From NCBI GenBank assembly GCA_016125355.1, contig WGLX01000010.1, positions 1 through 64,000 of the forward strand: 64,000 bases of DNA, in the 5' to 3' direction. Below, piece by piece: positions 29,284-36,755 of this stretch. The stretch is from Actinomycetales bacterium (lineage in GTDB: Bacteria; Actinomycetota; Actinomycetes; S36-B12). Below the pieces are notes generated by a model. It saw only the letters and a list, made by a program, of their open reading frames with translations. It had not been told where the DNA came from and did not search any database. How positions within the stretch are numbered: the stretch's first letter is position 1; each line of letters opens with the position of its first letter. The translations under genes were made by a program, and so were the position numbers.

Positions 29284-29921
29284 CAGCGGCGGCGGAGGCG
29301 GGTCGTGCACCGCTGTCCGAGCGCGGACGCAGGACGCGCGCGCGGCTGATCGTCGCAGCGCGCCACGTGTTCGAGGAGCGTGGCTTCGATGGCACCCGCA
29401 TGGGGGACATTGCGGCCGCGGCCGGCGTCAGCCACGGCACCGTCTACACGTGGTTCCCGACCAAGGAGGACGCCCTTCACGCCGTCGTCGACTCGGTCAC
29501 GGAGGAGATGTACTCGGTGCTGAGCACGCCCGACGTCAGTGACCCCGTCGAGCGCATCGCAGTGGCCAATGCTCGGTACCTGCAGGTCTACCGGGACACG
29601 GCCCGCCTGATGGAGGTCGTGGCCCAGGCCGCCGTCGTCGACGGTTCGTTCCGGGCCGTTCTGGACGGACTGCGGCACACGCACGTCAATCGCGTCACCA
29701 AGTCGATCCGGGGGATGCAGCGGGAGGGCGTGGCCGAGCCCTCCCTCGACGCGCGGATCTCGGCCGCCGCGCTGTGCGCGATGGTCGAGGGCTTCGCCCG
29801 GAACTGGCTCGGCGGTGGCGAGGGCGGAGATACGGCCCTCGCACCCGACACCCATGCGGTCCGCACCCTCACCGAGCTGTGGGCTCGCGCCCTCGGCCTG
29901 ATCGAAACCGGAGGTCGATGA
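29280..29921 (+). CDS. TetR-family regulator of the Atu-like operon
   Basis: 213 residues. The N-terminal helix-turn-helix is RTRARLIVAARHVFEERGFD, then MGDIAAAAGVSHGTVYTWFP (about 19-62). The ligand domain is helical and variable. The start is GTG in a GTGA overlap. Being inside the operon it would be expressed with its targets, and the 31-bp palindrome in front of the operon is the best operator candidate. The likely inducer is an acyl-CoA or a branched acid, by analogy with AtuR; this is inference. Confidence 0.88.
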   Translation: MTAAAEAGRAPLSERGRRTRARLIVAARHVFEERGFDGTRMGDIAAAAGVSHGTVYTWFPTKEDALHAVVDSVTEEMYSVLSTPDVSDPVERIAVANARYLQVYRDTARLMEVVAQAAVVDGSFRAVLDGLRHTHVNRVTKSIRGMQREGVAEPSLDARISAAALCAMVEGFARNWLGGGEGGDTALAPDTHAVRTLTELWARALGLIETGGR

Positions 29922-31069
29922 TGCTGTTCACCGAGGAGCATGACCAGTTCCGCAAGGCTGTTCGCCAACTGGTCGAGCACGAGATCAACCCGTACTGCGA
30001 CGAGTGGGAGGCGGCCGAGATCTTCCCGGCGCACGACCTGTTCCCCAAGCTGGGGGCGATCGGCGCGTTCGGCCTGGAGTACGACCCCGAGTACGGGGGC
30101 GGAGGTGCAGACCACTCCTTCACCCTCGTGCTCGCCGAGGAGCTCGGCCGCGCCGACTGCGGCGGGGTGCCGATGGCGATCGCCGTGCAGGCGGGCATGG
30201 CGACGCCCGCCCTCGCCCGCTTCGGCAGCGACGAGCTGAAGCGCGAATTCCTCACCCCGACCCTTGCCGGGGAGCTGGTCTGCCCCATCGGGGTCAGCGA
30301 GCCCGGCGCCGGGTCCGACGTGGCGGGCATCACCACGCGTGCGCGTCGTGACGGAGACGACTGGGTCATCAACGGCCGCAAGATGTGGATCACGTCGGGC
30401 ACCCAGGCCGACTGGGTGTGCCTGCTGGCCAGGACATCGGACGAGGGCGGATACCAGGGCATGAGCCTGATCGTGGTGCCGACGGACTCGCCGGGCTTCA
30501 GCGTGGGTCGCAAGCTGAAGAAGATGGGCAACAACTCCTCGGACACGGCCGAGCTCGTGCTCGACGACGTGCGGGTGCCGGTGCGCCACACGATCGGCGA
30601 GGAGGGCCGCGGCTTCCAGATGCAGATGGCCCAGTTCCAGGACGAGCGCCTGTGGATCAGCTACATGGCCATCACGGGGGCCCGCCGCGCCCTCGACCGC
30701 ACGCTGGAGTACCTCCAGCTGCGGGAGGCCTTCGGCAAGCCGCTGCTGGCCAATCAGTACATCCAGTACTCGCTCGCCGAACTGGTGGCCGAGGTCGACG
30801 TGCTCCACGGCTTCCTCCACCACACGGCGGAGCGTTACGTGGCGGGGGAGGACGTCACCCGCGCTGCGACCATGGCCAAGCTGCAGGCCGGTCGGCTCAG
30901 TCGCAAGGTCGCCGACGCGTGCGTGCAGTTCCATGGCGGCATGGGGTACGCGGAGGAACTGTGGGTGGCCCGCTACTTCCGGGACACCCGATTGGGCAGC
31001 ATCGGCGGTGGCGCCGACGAGGTGATGCTTCGCATTATCACGATGCTGGAGGGGATGGGCAAGCGGTGA
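29921..31069 (+). CDS. Acyl-CoA dehydrogenase with isovaleryl-type catalytic Glu (AtuD-like)
   Basis: 382 residues. Signatures: VCPIGVSEPGAGSDVAGITT (FAD/substrate binding), KMWITSGTQADWV and the C-terminal QFHGGMGYAEELWVARYFRD. The Glu of medium-chain enzymes near the C terminus is missing (IGGGADEV there). The base is probably E242 in FQDERLWISY, the position used by isovaleryl- and long-chain acyl-CoA dehydrogenases. That fits a 3-methyl-branched substrate such as citronellyl- or isovaleryl-CoA. The ATG at 29921 is preferred because GGAGG lies 6 nt before it; ATG 29918 is next door. Confidence 0.9.
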   Translation: MLFTEEHDQFRKAVRQLVEHEINPYCDEWEAAEIFPAHDLFPKLGAIGAFGLEYDPEYGGGGADHSFTLVLAEELGRADCGGVPMAIAVQAGMATPALARFGSDELKREFLTPTLAGELVCPIGVSEPGAGSDVAGITTRARRDGDDWVINGRKMWITSGTQADWVCLLARTSDEGGYQGMSLIVVPTDSPGFSVGRKLKKMGNNSSDTAELVLDDVRVPVRHTIGEEGRGFQMQMAQFQDERLWISYMAITGARRALDRTLEYLQLREAFGKPLLANQYIQYSLAELVAEVDVLHGFLHHTAERYVAGEDVTRAATMAKLQAGRLSRKVADACVQFHGGMGYAEELWVARYFRDTRLGSIGGGADEVMLRIITMLEGMGKR

Positions 31070-31842
31070 TGGAGCCGCCGGTTCGCTACGCCGTCGAGGG
31101 CGCGGTGGGCACCATCACCCTGGACCGGCCGGACTCGCGCAACCGCCTGGACGCGGAGGGGATGGTCGCCCTCCTGCGGTCCCTCCACGACTCCGCCGAG
31201 GACGACGCCGTGCGGGTTGTCGTCCTGACGGCCACGGGCTCGACGTTCTGCGCCGGTGCCGACCTCGCCGCCGCGAGTTCCGGTGAGGGGTTCGCCGGCT
31301 CCGGTCCCCAGGCGCTCGTGGACGTGCTGACGGCGATGCTCGACCACCCGAAGCCGATCGTGGCCCGGGTGCAGGGGCACGTGGCCGGGGGTGGCAACGG
31401 GCTGGTCGCGGCAGCGGACATCGCGGTCGCCGCGGCGGACGCACGATTCGCCTTCAGCGAGGTGCGGGTCGGGGTCGCGCCGGCCGTGATCTCCGTCGCG
31501 TGCCTGCAGGTGATGCACCGCCGTGATGCCCAGGAGCTCCTGCTCACCGGGCAGCGGGTGGACGCGGACCGCGCGCGGCGGGCGGGTCTGCTCACGGCCG
31601 TGGTCCCTGCCGACGAGCTTGATGACGCGGTGTCGGGTTTCGTCGCCAGCCTGCTCATGGGCGGTCCGCAGGCCCTGTCGCGGACCAAGGACCTCCTGCG
31701 TCGGGTGCCCGCCATGGACCGCCCCGTCGCCTTCGCCTGGGCGGCCGAGCTGTCGGCCGAGGCCTTCTCCTCGCAGGAGGCGCGAGAGGGCATGACGGCC
31801 TTCCTCGAGAGGCGGCCACCGGCGTGGGCCCCACCGGAGTGA
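31069..31842 (+). CDS. Enoyl-CoA hydratase/isomerase family protein (AtuE-like)
   Basis: 257 residues of the crotonase fold. The oxyanion-hole segments are STFCAGADLAAAS and VAGGGNGLVAAADIAVAA. The second catalytic Glu is kept in FAFSEVRVGVAP, but the first is replaced (GGGNGL instead of GGGCEL). That pattern is also seen in methylglutaconyl-type hydratases. It is the last gene of the operon, sharing one base with the dehydrogenase stop. A hydratase of the carboxylated product is the expected role. Confidence 0.85.
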   Translation: MEPPVRYAVEGAVGTITLDRPDSRNRLDAEGMVALLRSLHDSAEDDAVRVVVLTATGSTFCAGADLAAASSGEGFAGSGPQALVDVLTAMLDHPKPIVARVQGHVAGGGNGLVAAADIAVAAADARFAFSEVRVGVAPAVISVACLQVMHRRDAQELLLTGQRVDADRARRAGLLTAVVPADELDDAVSGFVASLLMGGPQALSRTKDLLRRVPAMDRPVAFAWAAELSAEAFSSQEAREGMTAFLERRPPAWAPPE

Positions 31843-31919
31843 CCCTCGGCAGGTCGCGATGCAGTCCGGCAGGGCGAGCGATAGCCTCCCGGGAAACTGC
31901 CTCACTCGGGAGGACATTG

Positions 31920-32423
31920 ATGCGGATCCTGCGAGCGGCCGTCTCTGCCGGCCTCATCGCGGCCGTGGCGCTGGTCGCGCCGGCCGCCGAAGCGAGCGCC
32001 AAGGAGCAGCCAGGCGTGAAGGCCGCCGTCGTGCGCATCTGGCACCCGGCGGTGACGCCCACCGGAGTGATCGGCTCCGGTCTCGGCACCGTCCGCACGT
32101 GGTTCACCCCGACCACCGTCGACGGGGCGAGTGCACCGGGGCAGTACATGACGGGCACGCTCACCACGGTCGCCGTCGATGCTTCCGATGGCACGGAATG
32201 GCGCACGTCGAATCTCGTCTTCGTCGTGGGCGGGGAATCGAACCAACTGGTGGTGGGCGGGGTGTCCCTCTACCCGGCGACATCGGCCACGATCGCCACC
32301 GGAACCCAGACGATCCGGCCGATCATCGGCGGCTCGGGCGCCTACAACGGAGCCCGCGGCTACGTGGTCACCACGAACCTCGGGCCGCGGGGATGGCTGC
32401 ACGTGTTCCACGTGCTCCGCTGA
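31920..32423 (+). CDS. Secreted beta-barrel protein resembling allene oxide cyclase/dirigent fold
   Basis: 167 residues from the ATG at 31920, which has GGGAGG just upstream. The signal peptide covers about 1-27 (LRAAVSAGLIAAVALVAPAA, then EASA). The mature part is Gly/Thr/Val-rich with alternating strands and ends GGSGAYNGARGYVVTTNL, close to the GGTGxYxGARG hallmark of dirigent and allene oxide cyclase barrels. No cysteine. The function in bacteria is unknown. It sits alone between the Atu-like operon and an alpha/beta hydrolase gene. Confidence 0.7.
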   Translation: MRILRAAVSAGLIAAVALVAPAAEASAKEQPGVKAAVVRIWHPAVTPTGVIGSGLGTVRTWFTPTTVDGASAPGQYMTGTLTTVAVDASDGTEWRTSNLVFVVGGESNQLVVGGVSLYPATSATIATGTQTIRPIIGGSGAYNGARGYVVTTNLGPRGWLHVFHVLR

Positions 32424-32424
32424 C

Positions 32425-33036
32425 GTGACGGCGGCGGGGGGAGGCCCCGTGACCGTGGTGGCCTTGCCCGGCTTCACCCGCGGTCCCCGGAACCTCGACG
32501 CCTTCGCATCGGAGTGCGCCGCGGCCGGCCTGGCCTGTGTCCGGCCCTCGCTGGCACCTCGCTGGATTCCCGTCCTGTACATGGTCCCGAGCCGACTGCG
32601 ACGGATGGCCACCTCGCTCGGCGGGCGGCTGACCGGGCCGGTCATCGTCGCCGGCCACTCCGCCGGGGCCGCCGCGGGAAGCTACCTGGCCGCCCGGGTG
32701 CGGCAAGCCGACGTGGACCTGCGCGGGCTGGTGCTCATCGACGGGGTGGACAGTCCGAACCGGCTCATCGCGAAGTCCCTCCCTGCCCTGGAGGGCCTGC
32801 GGGTTGCCGCAGTTGTGGCGCCGCCGTCACCGTGCAACCGGCACGGTGCCCTCGACTCTTCGCTGGCCCAGTTCCCGTGGGTCCGCCGCTGGTTCGTTCC
32901 GGGGGCCGGCCATGGGGACATCGAGGGCGCCGGCCTGCACATCTACCGCCGGGCATGCGGCGACACCTCCGACGAGGCCACGGCCAACCGGTTCCGGGCG
33001 TCGGTGATGGAGGCGGTCCAGTGGGTGGCTGACTGA
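32425..33036 (+). CDS. Alpha/beta hydrolase
   Basis: 203 residues from GTG at 32425, right after the previous stop. The oxyanion region is VVALPGFTRGPRNLD, the nucleophile elbow is VAGHSAGAAAGSYL (Ser about 77), a possible acid is in LIDGVDSPN and the His in VPGAGHGDIEG. No signal peptide or lipobox. Short compared with most members because the cap domain is minimal. Substrate unknown; an esterase or lipase activity is plausible. Confidence 0.75.
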   Translation: MTAAGGGPVTVVALPGFTRGPRNLDAFASECAAAGLACVRPSLAPRWIPVLYMVPSRLRRMATSLGGRLTGPVIVAGHSAGAAAGSYLAARVRQADVDLRGLVLIDGVDSPNRLIAKSLPALEGLRVAAVVAPPSPCNRHGALDSSLAQFPWVRRWFVPGAGHGDIEGAGLHIYRRACGDTSDEATANRFRASVMEAVQWVAD

Positions 33037-33168
33037 CCGCGCGTCATGGGCAGCGCGCGACTCGGTCGGCCGAGGTCCTGTCCGGATTGTCCGATCGCTG
33101 CTACGGTCGCAAGCGTCCATGTCCCAGACCTCAGACCTCCGCGCGACCGCGGACGGATAGGAGTAAGC

Positions 33169-33618
33169 ATGCGCAAGCTCACCGCACTGCTCGGCGCCGC
33201 ACTGATCGCCGCGAGCAGCCTGGCCCTCGCGCCAGTGGCTCACGCGGGCGACATCGCCTCATCGAACGCCGATCTCGCCGGTCGATGGCGATCTGCCGCA
33301 CTGAAGATGAACGGACTGGGCTACGGCATGACGGTCCGCCACATGAGCGGCATGGCGTCGAACACCTACCGTGCGCGGGTGGCCTTCCTCGGGGCTGCTG
33401 CTGTTCCCGACACAGTCGGTGGCACGAACACCATCACCGTCTACGGCCGCGACCTCGTCTGGACGTGGACCGGCGGGTCGAAGAGCATGCGACTGCATGG
33501 AACCCTGGGCATGGACGGCTCCAGGTACTTCCCCACGTGCTACAAGGTGCTGATCTACGCGTCGAAGGCGTCCCGAGCCGAGGACTGCCTCTTCCAGGAG
33601 ATGCCGACCCGTCGCTAG
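33169..33618 (+). CDS. Secreted protein of unknown function
   Basis: 149 residues from the ATG at 33169, with AGGAG 5 nt upstream. The signal peptide covers about 1-26 (LLGAALIAASSLALAPVAHA, Ala-x-Ala site). The mature part begins with an LAGRWRSAALKMNG element and is otherwise beta-rich, with two Cys near the end (FPTCYKV and AEDCLFQ) that could form a disulphide. The overall look is lipocalin-like (GRW near the N terminus, beta strands) but I cannot assign it. Preceded by about 130 bp of non-coding sequence. Confidence 0.65.
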   Translation: MRKLTALLGAALIAASSLALAPVAHAGDIASSNADLAGRWRSAALKMNGLGYGMTVRHMSGMASNTYRARVAFLGAAAVPDTVGGTNTITVYGRDLVWTWTGGSKSMRLHGTLGMDGSRYFPTCYKVLIYASKASRAEDCLFQEMPTRR

Positions 33619-33653
33619 GCGGGCATCGGGCACTGTCGAGGTCAGGAGCGCAG

Positions 33654-35261
33654 ATGGGCGAAGCCGTGCGGGTGGGGCGGTGGCAGACGCTCACCGCCAC
33701 CGTCGCGTCCGCCGGCATCGTCCAGCTCCCGACCGCGGCGATCGTCGTCGCGCTACCGACGATCCATCACGAGTTCGACACCTCGATCACCGAACTGCAG
33801 TGGGCGGTCACCGCCTTCTACATCCCGTTCTCGGCCTTCCTGATCCTCGCCGGTCAGCTTGCGGATGTCTTCGGGCGCAAGAAGGTCCTGCTGTCGGGGT
33901 GTGCGCTCTTCGGCGTCGGCTCCCTGGTGGCCGCCGTCGCGACCGGCACTCCCATGCTCATCGCCGGCATCGCGCTGTCGGGCCTGGGCGGGGCCCTGCT
34001 CATGCCCTCGTCCATGGCGCTGCTGACTGACGTGTTCACCGGATCCAGTCGAGGCTTCGCGGTGGGCATGTGGGGTGCGGCCACGGAGCTGGTATCCGGC
34101 ATCGGCGTGCTCATCGGCGGCGTGCTGACGGGCGTGCTCAGCTGGCGGTGGATCTTCGGCGTCGACCTGCTGGTGGTCGTCGTCATCGCGGTCCTGGCGG
34201 CGAGATGGACCCCGGAGTCGCGCGACCCGGATGCGGTGCGGAAGGTCGACAGCGCGGGAGCGCTGCTGTCGGTCACGGCGCTCACGTCGCTGACCCTCGC
34301 CCTCATCCAGGGCTCGACGTGGGGCTGGGGTTCCGCGCCGATCGTCGTGCTCCTCGTCCTGTCCGTGGTCCTGGCGATCGCCTTCGTGATCGCCGAGCGA
34401 CGGGCGCACAACCCCATGGTGGACTTCCGGTTCTTCCGGCGCAGGAACTTCACGGGCGCCATCACGACCGTTTTCGTCATCGACTTCAGCTTCGGGGCGC
34501 TCCTGTTCTTCCTGCCGCTGTACATGCAGGAGGTCCTCGGCTACTCGCCAATCGAGACCGGTGCCCTGCTGCTGCCGCTCACAGGGCTCATGGTCATCGC
34601 CTCGCCGCTGGGCGGCCGCATTGCGACGCGCACCGGGCCGCGCCTCCCGATCGTGATCGGGCTGGCGCTCATGGCGCTGTCCGTCTTCTGGATCTCCACC
34701 ATGACGCTGGAGACGACTTTCGCGGATCTGTGGCTGCCCACCGCGATCATGGGCTTCGGGATCGGGCTCGCGCTGACGCCGATGAATCTGGCCGCGATGA
34801 ACGCCGTCTCCCATGAGCATCACGGCTCCGCGGCGGCCCTGCTCGTCACGCTGAGCGGCCTTGGGGCCACCCTGGGCGTTGCCGTGACCGGCGCGCTGTT
34901 CACCAGCCTGCAGACCAGTCGGACGGTGGAGCTGGTGGACCAGGCGGGCGTGACCATCACGGCAGACCAGGCCCAGACCTTGGACGGCATCCTCGCCGGC
35001 ACGGCCGGGGCGACGGGTGCACTCGACAAGCTCGCCGGCGCCGACGTGCAGGCCGTCACCTCCGCCGTGCGTGAGGCCTTCATCTCCGCGCTCGGCACCA
35101 GCCTGAAGGTCTCCGGAGCGCTCGTCGTGGTGGGCGCCATCCTCGCGATGGTCCTCCTGCGTCGGTCCTCGGCCGAGGACGCGGAGCCGTCCGACCATCC
35201 GGTCAGCTCGATGACGCCCCGGCCCGGGCCCATCGTCGGGCGCCACGCAGATGTCGGCTGA
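33654..35261 (+). CDS. MFS multidrug exporter, DHA2 (EmrB/QacA) family
   Basis: 535 residues from the ATG at 33654 (AGGAG 5 nt upstream). About 14 hydrophobic segments are visible. Motif A is GQLADVFGRKKVLLSG in the 2-3 loop; the antiporter motif is LVSGIGVLIGGVLTG in TM5. The N-terminal VQLPTAAIVVALPTIHHEFD is typical of the 14-TMS drug:H+ antiporters. It exports hydrophobic cations or antibiotics across the inner membrane. No regulator gene is adjacent. The 3' end overlaps the next gene by 11 bp. Confidence 0.9.
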   Translation: MGEAVRVGRWQTLTATVASAGIVQLPTAAIVVALPTIHHEFDTSITELQWAVTAFYIPFSAFLILAGQLADVFGRKKVLLSGCALFGVGSLVAAVATGTPMLIAGIALSGLGGALLMPSSMALLTDVFTGSSRGFAVGMWGAATELVSGIGVLIGGVLTGVLSWRWIFGVDLLVVVVIAVLAARWTPESRDPDAVRKVDSAGALLSVTALTSLTLALIQGSTWGWGSAPIVVLLVLSVVLAIAFVIAERRAHNPMVDFRFFRRRNFTGAITTVFVIDFSFGALLFFLPLYMQEVLGYSPIETGALLLPLTGLMVIASPLGGRIATRTGPRLPIVIGLALMALSVFWISTMTLETTFADLWLPTAIMGFGIGLALTPMNLAAMNAVSHEHHGSAAALLVTLSGLGATLGVAVTGALFTSLQTSRTVELVDQAGVTITADQAQTLDGILAGTAGATGALDKLAGADVQAVTSAVREAFISALGTSLKVSGALVVVGAILAMVLLRRSSAEDAEPSDHPVSSMTPRPGPIVGRHADVG

Positions 35262-35631
35262 CGTCCTGCTCGAGGTCGGCGAGACCATCGAGACGGAGCG
35301 CCGCCGTTTCCACGTGCGTCCGGTGGACCGGGAGTCGGTCGCCGCGATGAGGGCACTCTTGATCGACGAGGCGAGGGCCGGCGCGACGATCACCTACGGC
35401 GAGCTGGTGCGCACTCTTCACCTGCCCTGCCCGCCCAAGGGCCTGGGCCGCCTGCTCGTCCTGCTGTCGGAGGACTGCGCGCGTCGGGGCGAGCCGACCC
35501 TGGCGGCGATCGTCGTGACCCAGACGACCGGGGAGGTGGGGGACGGCTACGGCGTGGGCGCTCGCGACGACCGGGCCGAGCTGTACGACTACTGGAGCCG
35601 TGCCGTGCCCGAGAGCACGGTCACGCACTGA
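35251..35631 (+). CDS. Small uncharacterised protein with alkyltransferase-like helix-turn-helix
   Basis: 126 residues. The middle, ATITYGELVRTLHLPCPPKG, resembles the wing of O6-alkylguanine alkyltransferase-like proteins (TYGELA), and LGRLLVLLSEDCARRGEPTL follows where those have their last helices. The catalytic PCHR motif is absent. It could be a DNA-binding relative or a chance likeness. It overlaps the exporter gene and also the convergent PhzF gene (43 bp), a tight squeeze. Confidence 0.6.
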   Translation: MSADVLLEVGETIETERRRFHVRPVDRESVAAMRALLIDEARAGATITYGELVRTLHLPCPPKGLGRLLVLLSEDCARRGEPTLAAIVVTQTTGEVGDGYGVGARDDRAELYDYWSRAVPESTVTH

Positions 35632-36650
35632 CCACCCACCCAGATTCCGTCCTCGTCCTGGCGGATCCGCGCACGGCCTGATCGACGGAGCGCCGTCCCC
35701 TGCGCCGCCACGTAGGACGACGGCGCGATGCCGGCGCCGATCAGCCATTGGGCGAGGGCCGCGTTGAGCGACCCCGTCACCGGATCCTCGGTGAGCCCGG
35801 AGTTGCCCGGGAAGAACGCGCGCACCTCGAAGTCGGCGTCGCCCTCGGAGTGTGGTCCCACGACTCCGACGTCCAGGCCGGAGAGGAGGTGGGGATCCGG
35901 CTGGACGTGAAGGACCGTCTCCGCGTCCGCCAGGAGCACGGACTGCCAGCCGGGTCCGTTATCGCACCACTGGTGGTCGACGATGTCCTCGCGCCGGAGT
36001 CCGAGGCCCTCGGCGATGCGGGCGACGTTCTCCTCGGGGAGCGGGCCGGAGCGCCGCAGGGGAGGGGCCTGGAAGGCCAGCCCATCGGCCGTCCGGCGGA
36101 TCCGCACGAGGCCGACTCCGCACTCCTGGATGATGTCCTCGCCCTTGGGCGTGCCGCCGGCCTCCAGCCAGGCGTGGCAGGTGCCCAGCGTCGGGTGCCC
36201 GGCGAAGGGAAGCTCTCGCCCCGGGCAGAAGATGCGCACCCGGTAGTCCGCCTCGGGATGCGTCGGGGGCAGGAGGAAGGTCGCCTCGGAGAGGTTGGTC
36301 CACTCGGTGAAGGACGACATCTCGTTCTCGGTGAGACCCTCGGCGTCGTGGATCACGGCCACGGGGTTTCCGCGGAGGGGGCGATCGGTGAAGACGTCGA
36401 CCTGCGAGAAGGGCGTTCGCAGACCGGGCATGCCCGCCTCGGTGAGGTACGACCAGGCCTGCTGCTCGGACAGGGGATCGCGTGAATACTCCACGTACTC
36501 GCGCGGGCTGAACGCCACGAGGAAGAACTGGTCGTCGGCGTACTCGATCGACAACTGATGGTTCTGGCCCTCCTGCACGACCGCGCGTCCGAAGGAATTC
36601 GCCTGCGCGCGGATGTAGTCGCGCATGTGCTCGCGCCGCTGCCCGCTCAT
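35589..36650 (-). CDS. PhzF-family isomerase with an extra N-terminal domain
   Basis: 353 residues. The PhzF fold starts at about residue 81 (FSQVDVFTDRPLRGNPVAVI), with the catalytic Glu in NLSEATFLLPP, then FAGHPTLGTCHAWLE and, in the second half, SGLTEDPVTGSLNAALAQWL. Ahead of it are about 75 residues (QNHQLSIEYADDQFFLVAFS region) that are not part of PhzF and look like a small folded module with good codon use. The family catalyses isomerisations of trans-2,3-dihydro-3-hydroxyanthranilate and unknown substrates. No phenazine genes are nearby. The ATG at 36650 or 36626 are both possible. Confidence 0.85.
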   Translation of the reverse strand: MSGQRREHMRDYIRAQANSFGRAVVQEGQNHQLSIEYADDQFFLVAFSPREYVEYSRDPLSEQQAWSYLTEAGMPGLRTPFSQVDVFTDRPLRGNPVAVIHDAEGLTENEMSSFTEWTNLSEATFLLPPTHPEADYRVRIFCPGRELPFAGHPTLGTCHAWLEAGGTPKGEDIIQECGVGLVRIRRTADGLAFQAPPLRRSGPLPEENVARIAEGLGLRREDIVDHQWCDNGPGWQSVLLADAETVLHVQPDPHLLSGLDVGVVGPHSEGDADFEVRAFFPGNSGLTEDPVTGSLNAALAQWLIGAGIAPSSYVAAQGTALRRSGRARIRQDEDGIWVGGQCVTVLSGTARLQ

Positions 36651-36712
36651 GGGCGGGATGCTACGGGGAGGCGCCGAGCCAGTGCCTCTGGCCCACTCGG
36701 CGCTGTGACCTG

Positions 36713-36738
36713 CTAGACATGGCCACGGATTCGTCTAG
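36713..36738. promoter_or_regulatory. Palindrome upstream of the dienoyl-CoA-reductase-like gene
   Basis: CTAGAC and GTCTAG, 14 bp apart, in the 105-bp gap before the GTG at 36756. It may be an operator; no regulator gene lies beside it. Confidence 0.4.
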
Positions 36739-36755
36739 ATGACTTCGGAGGCCCG

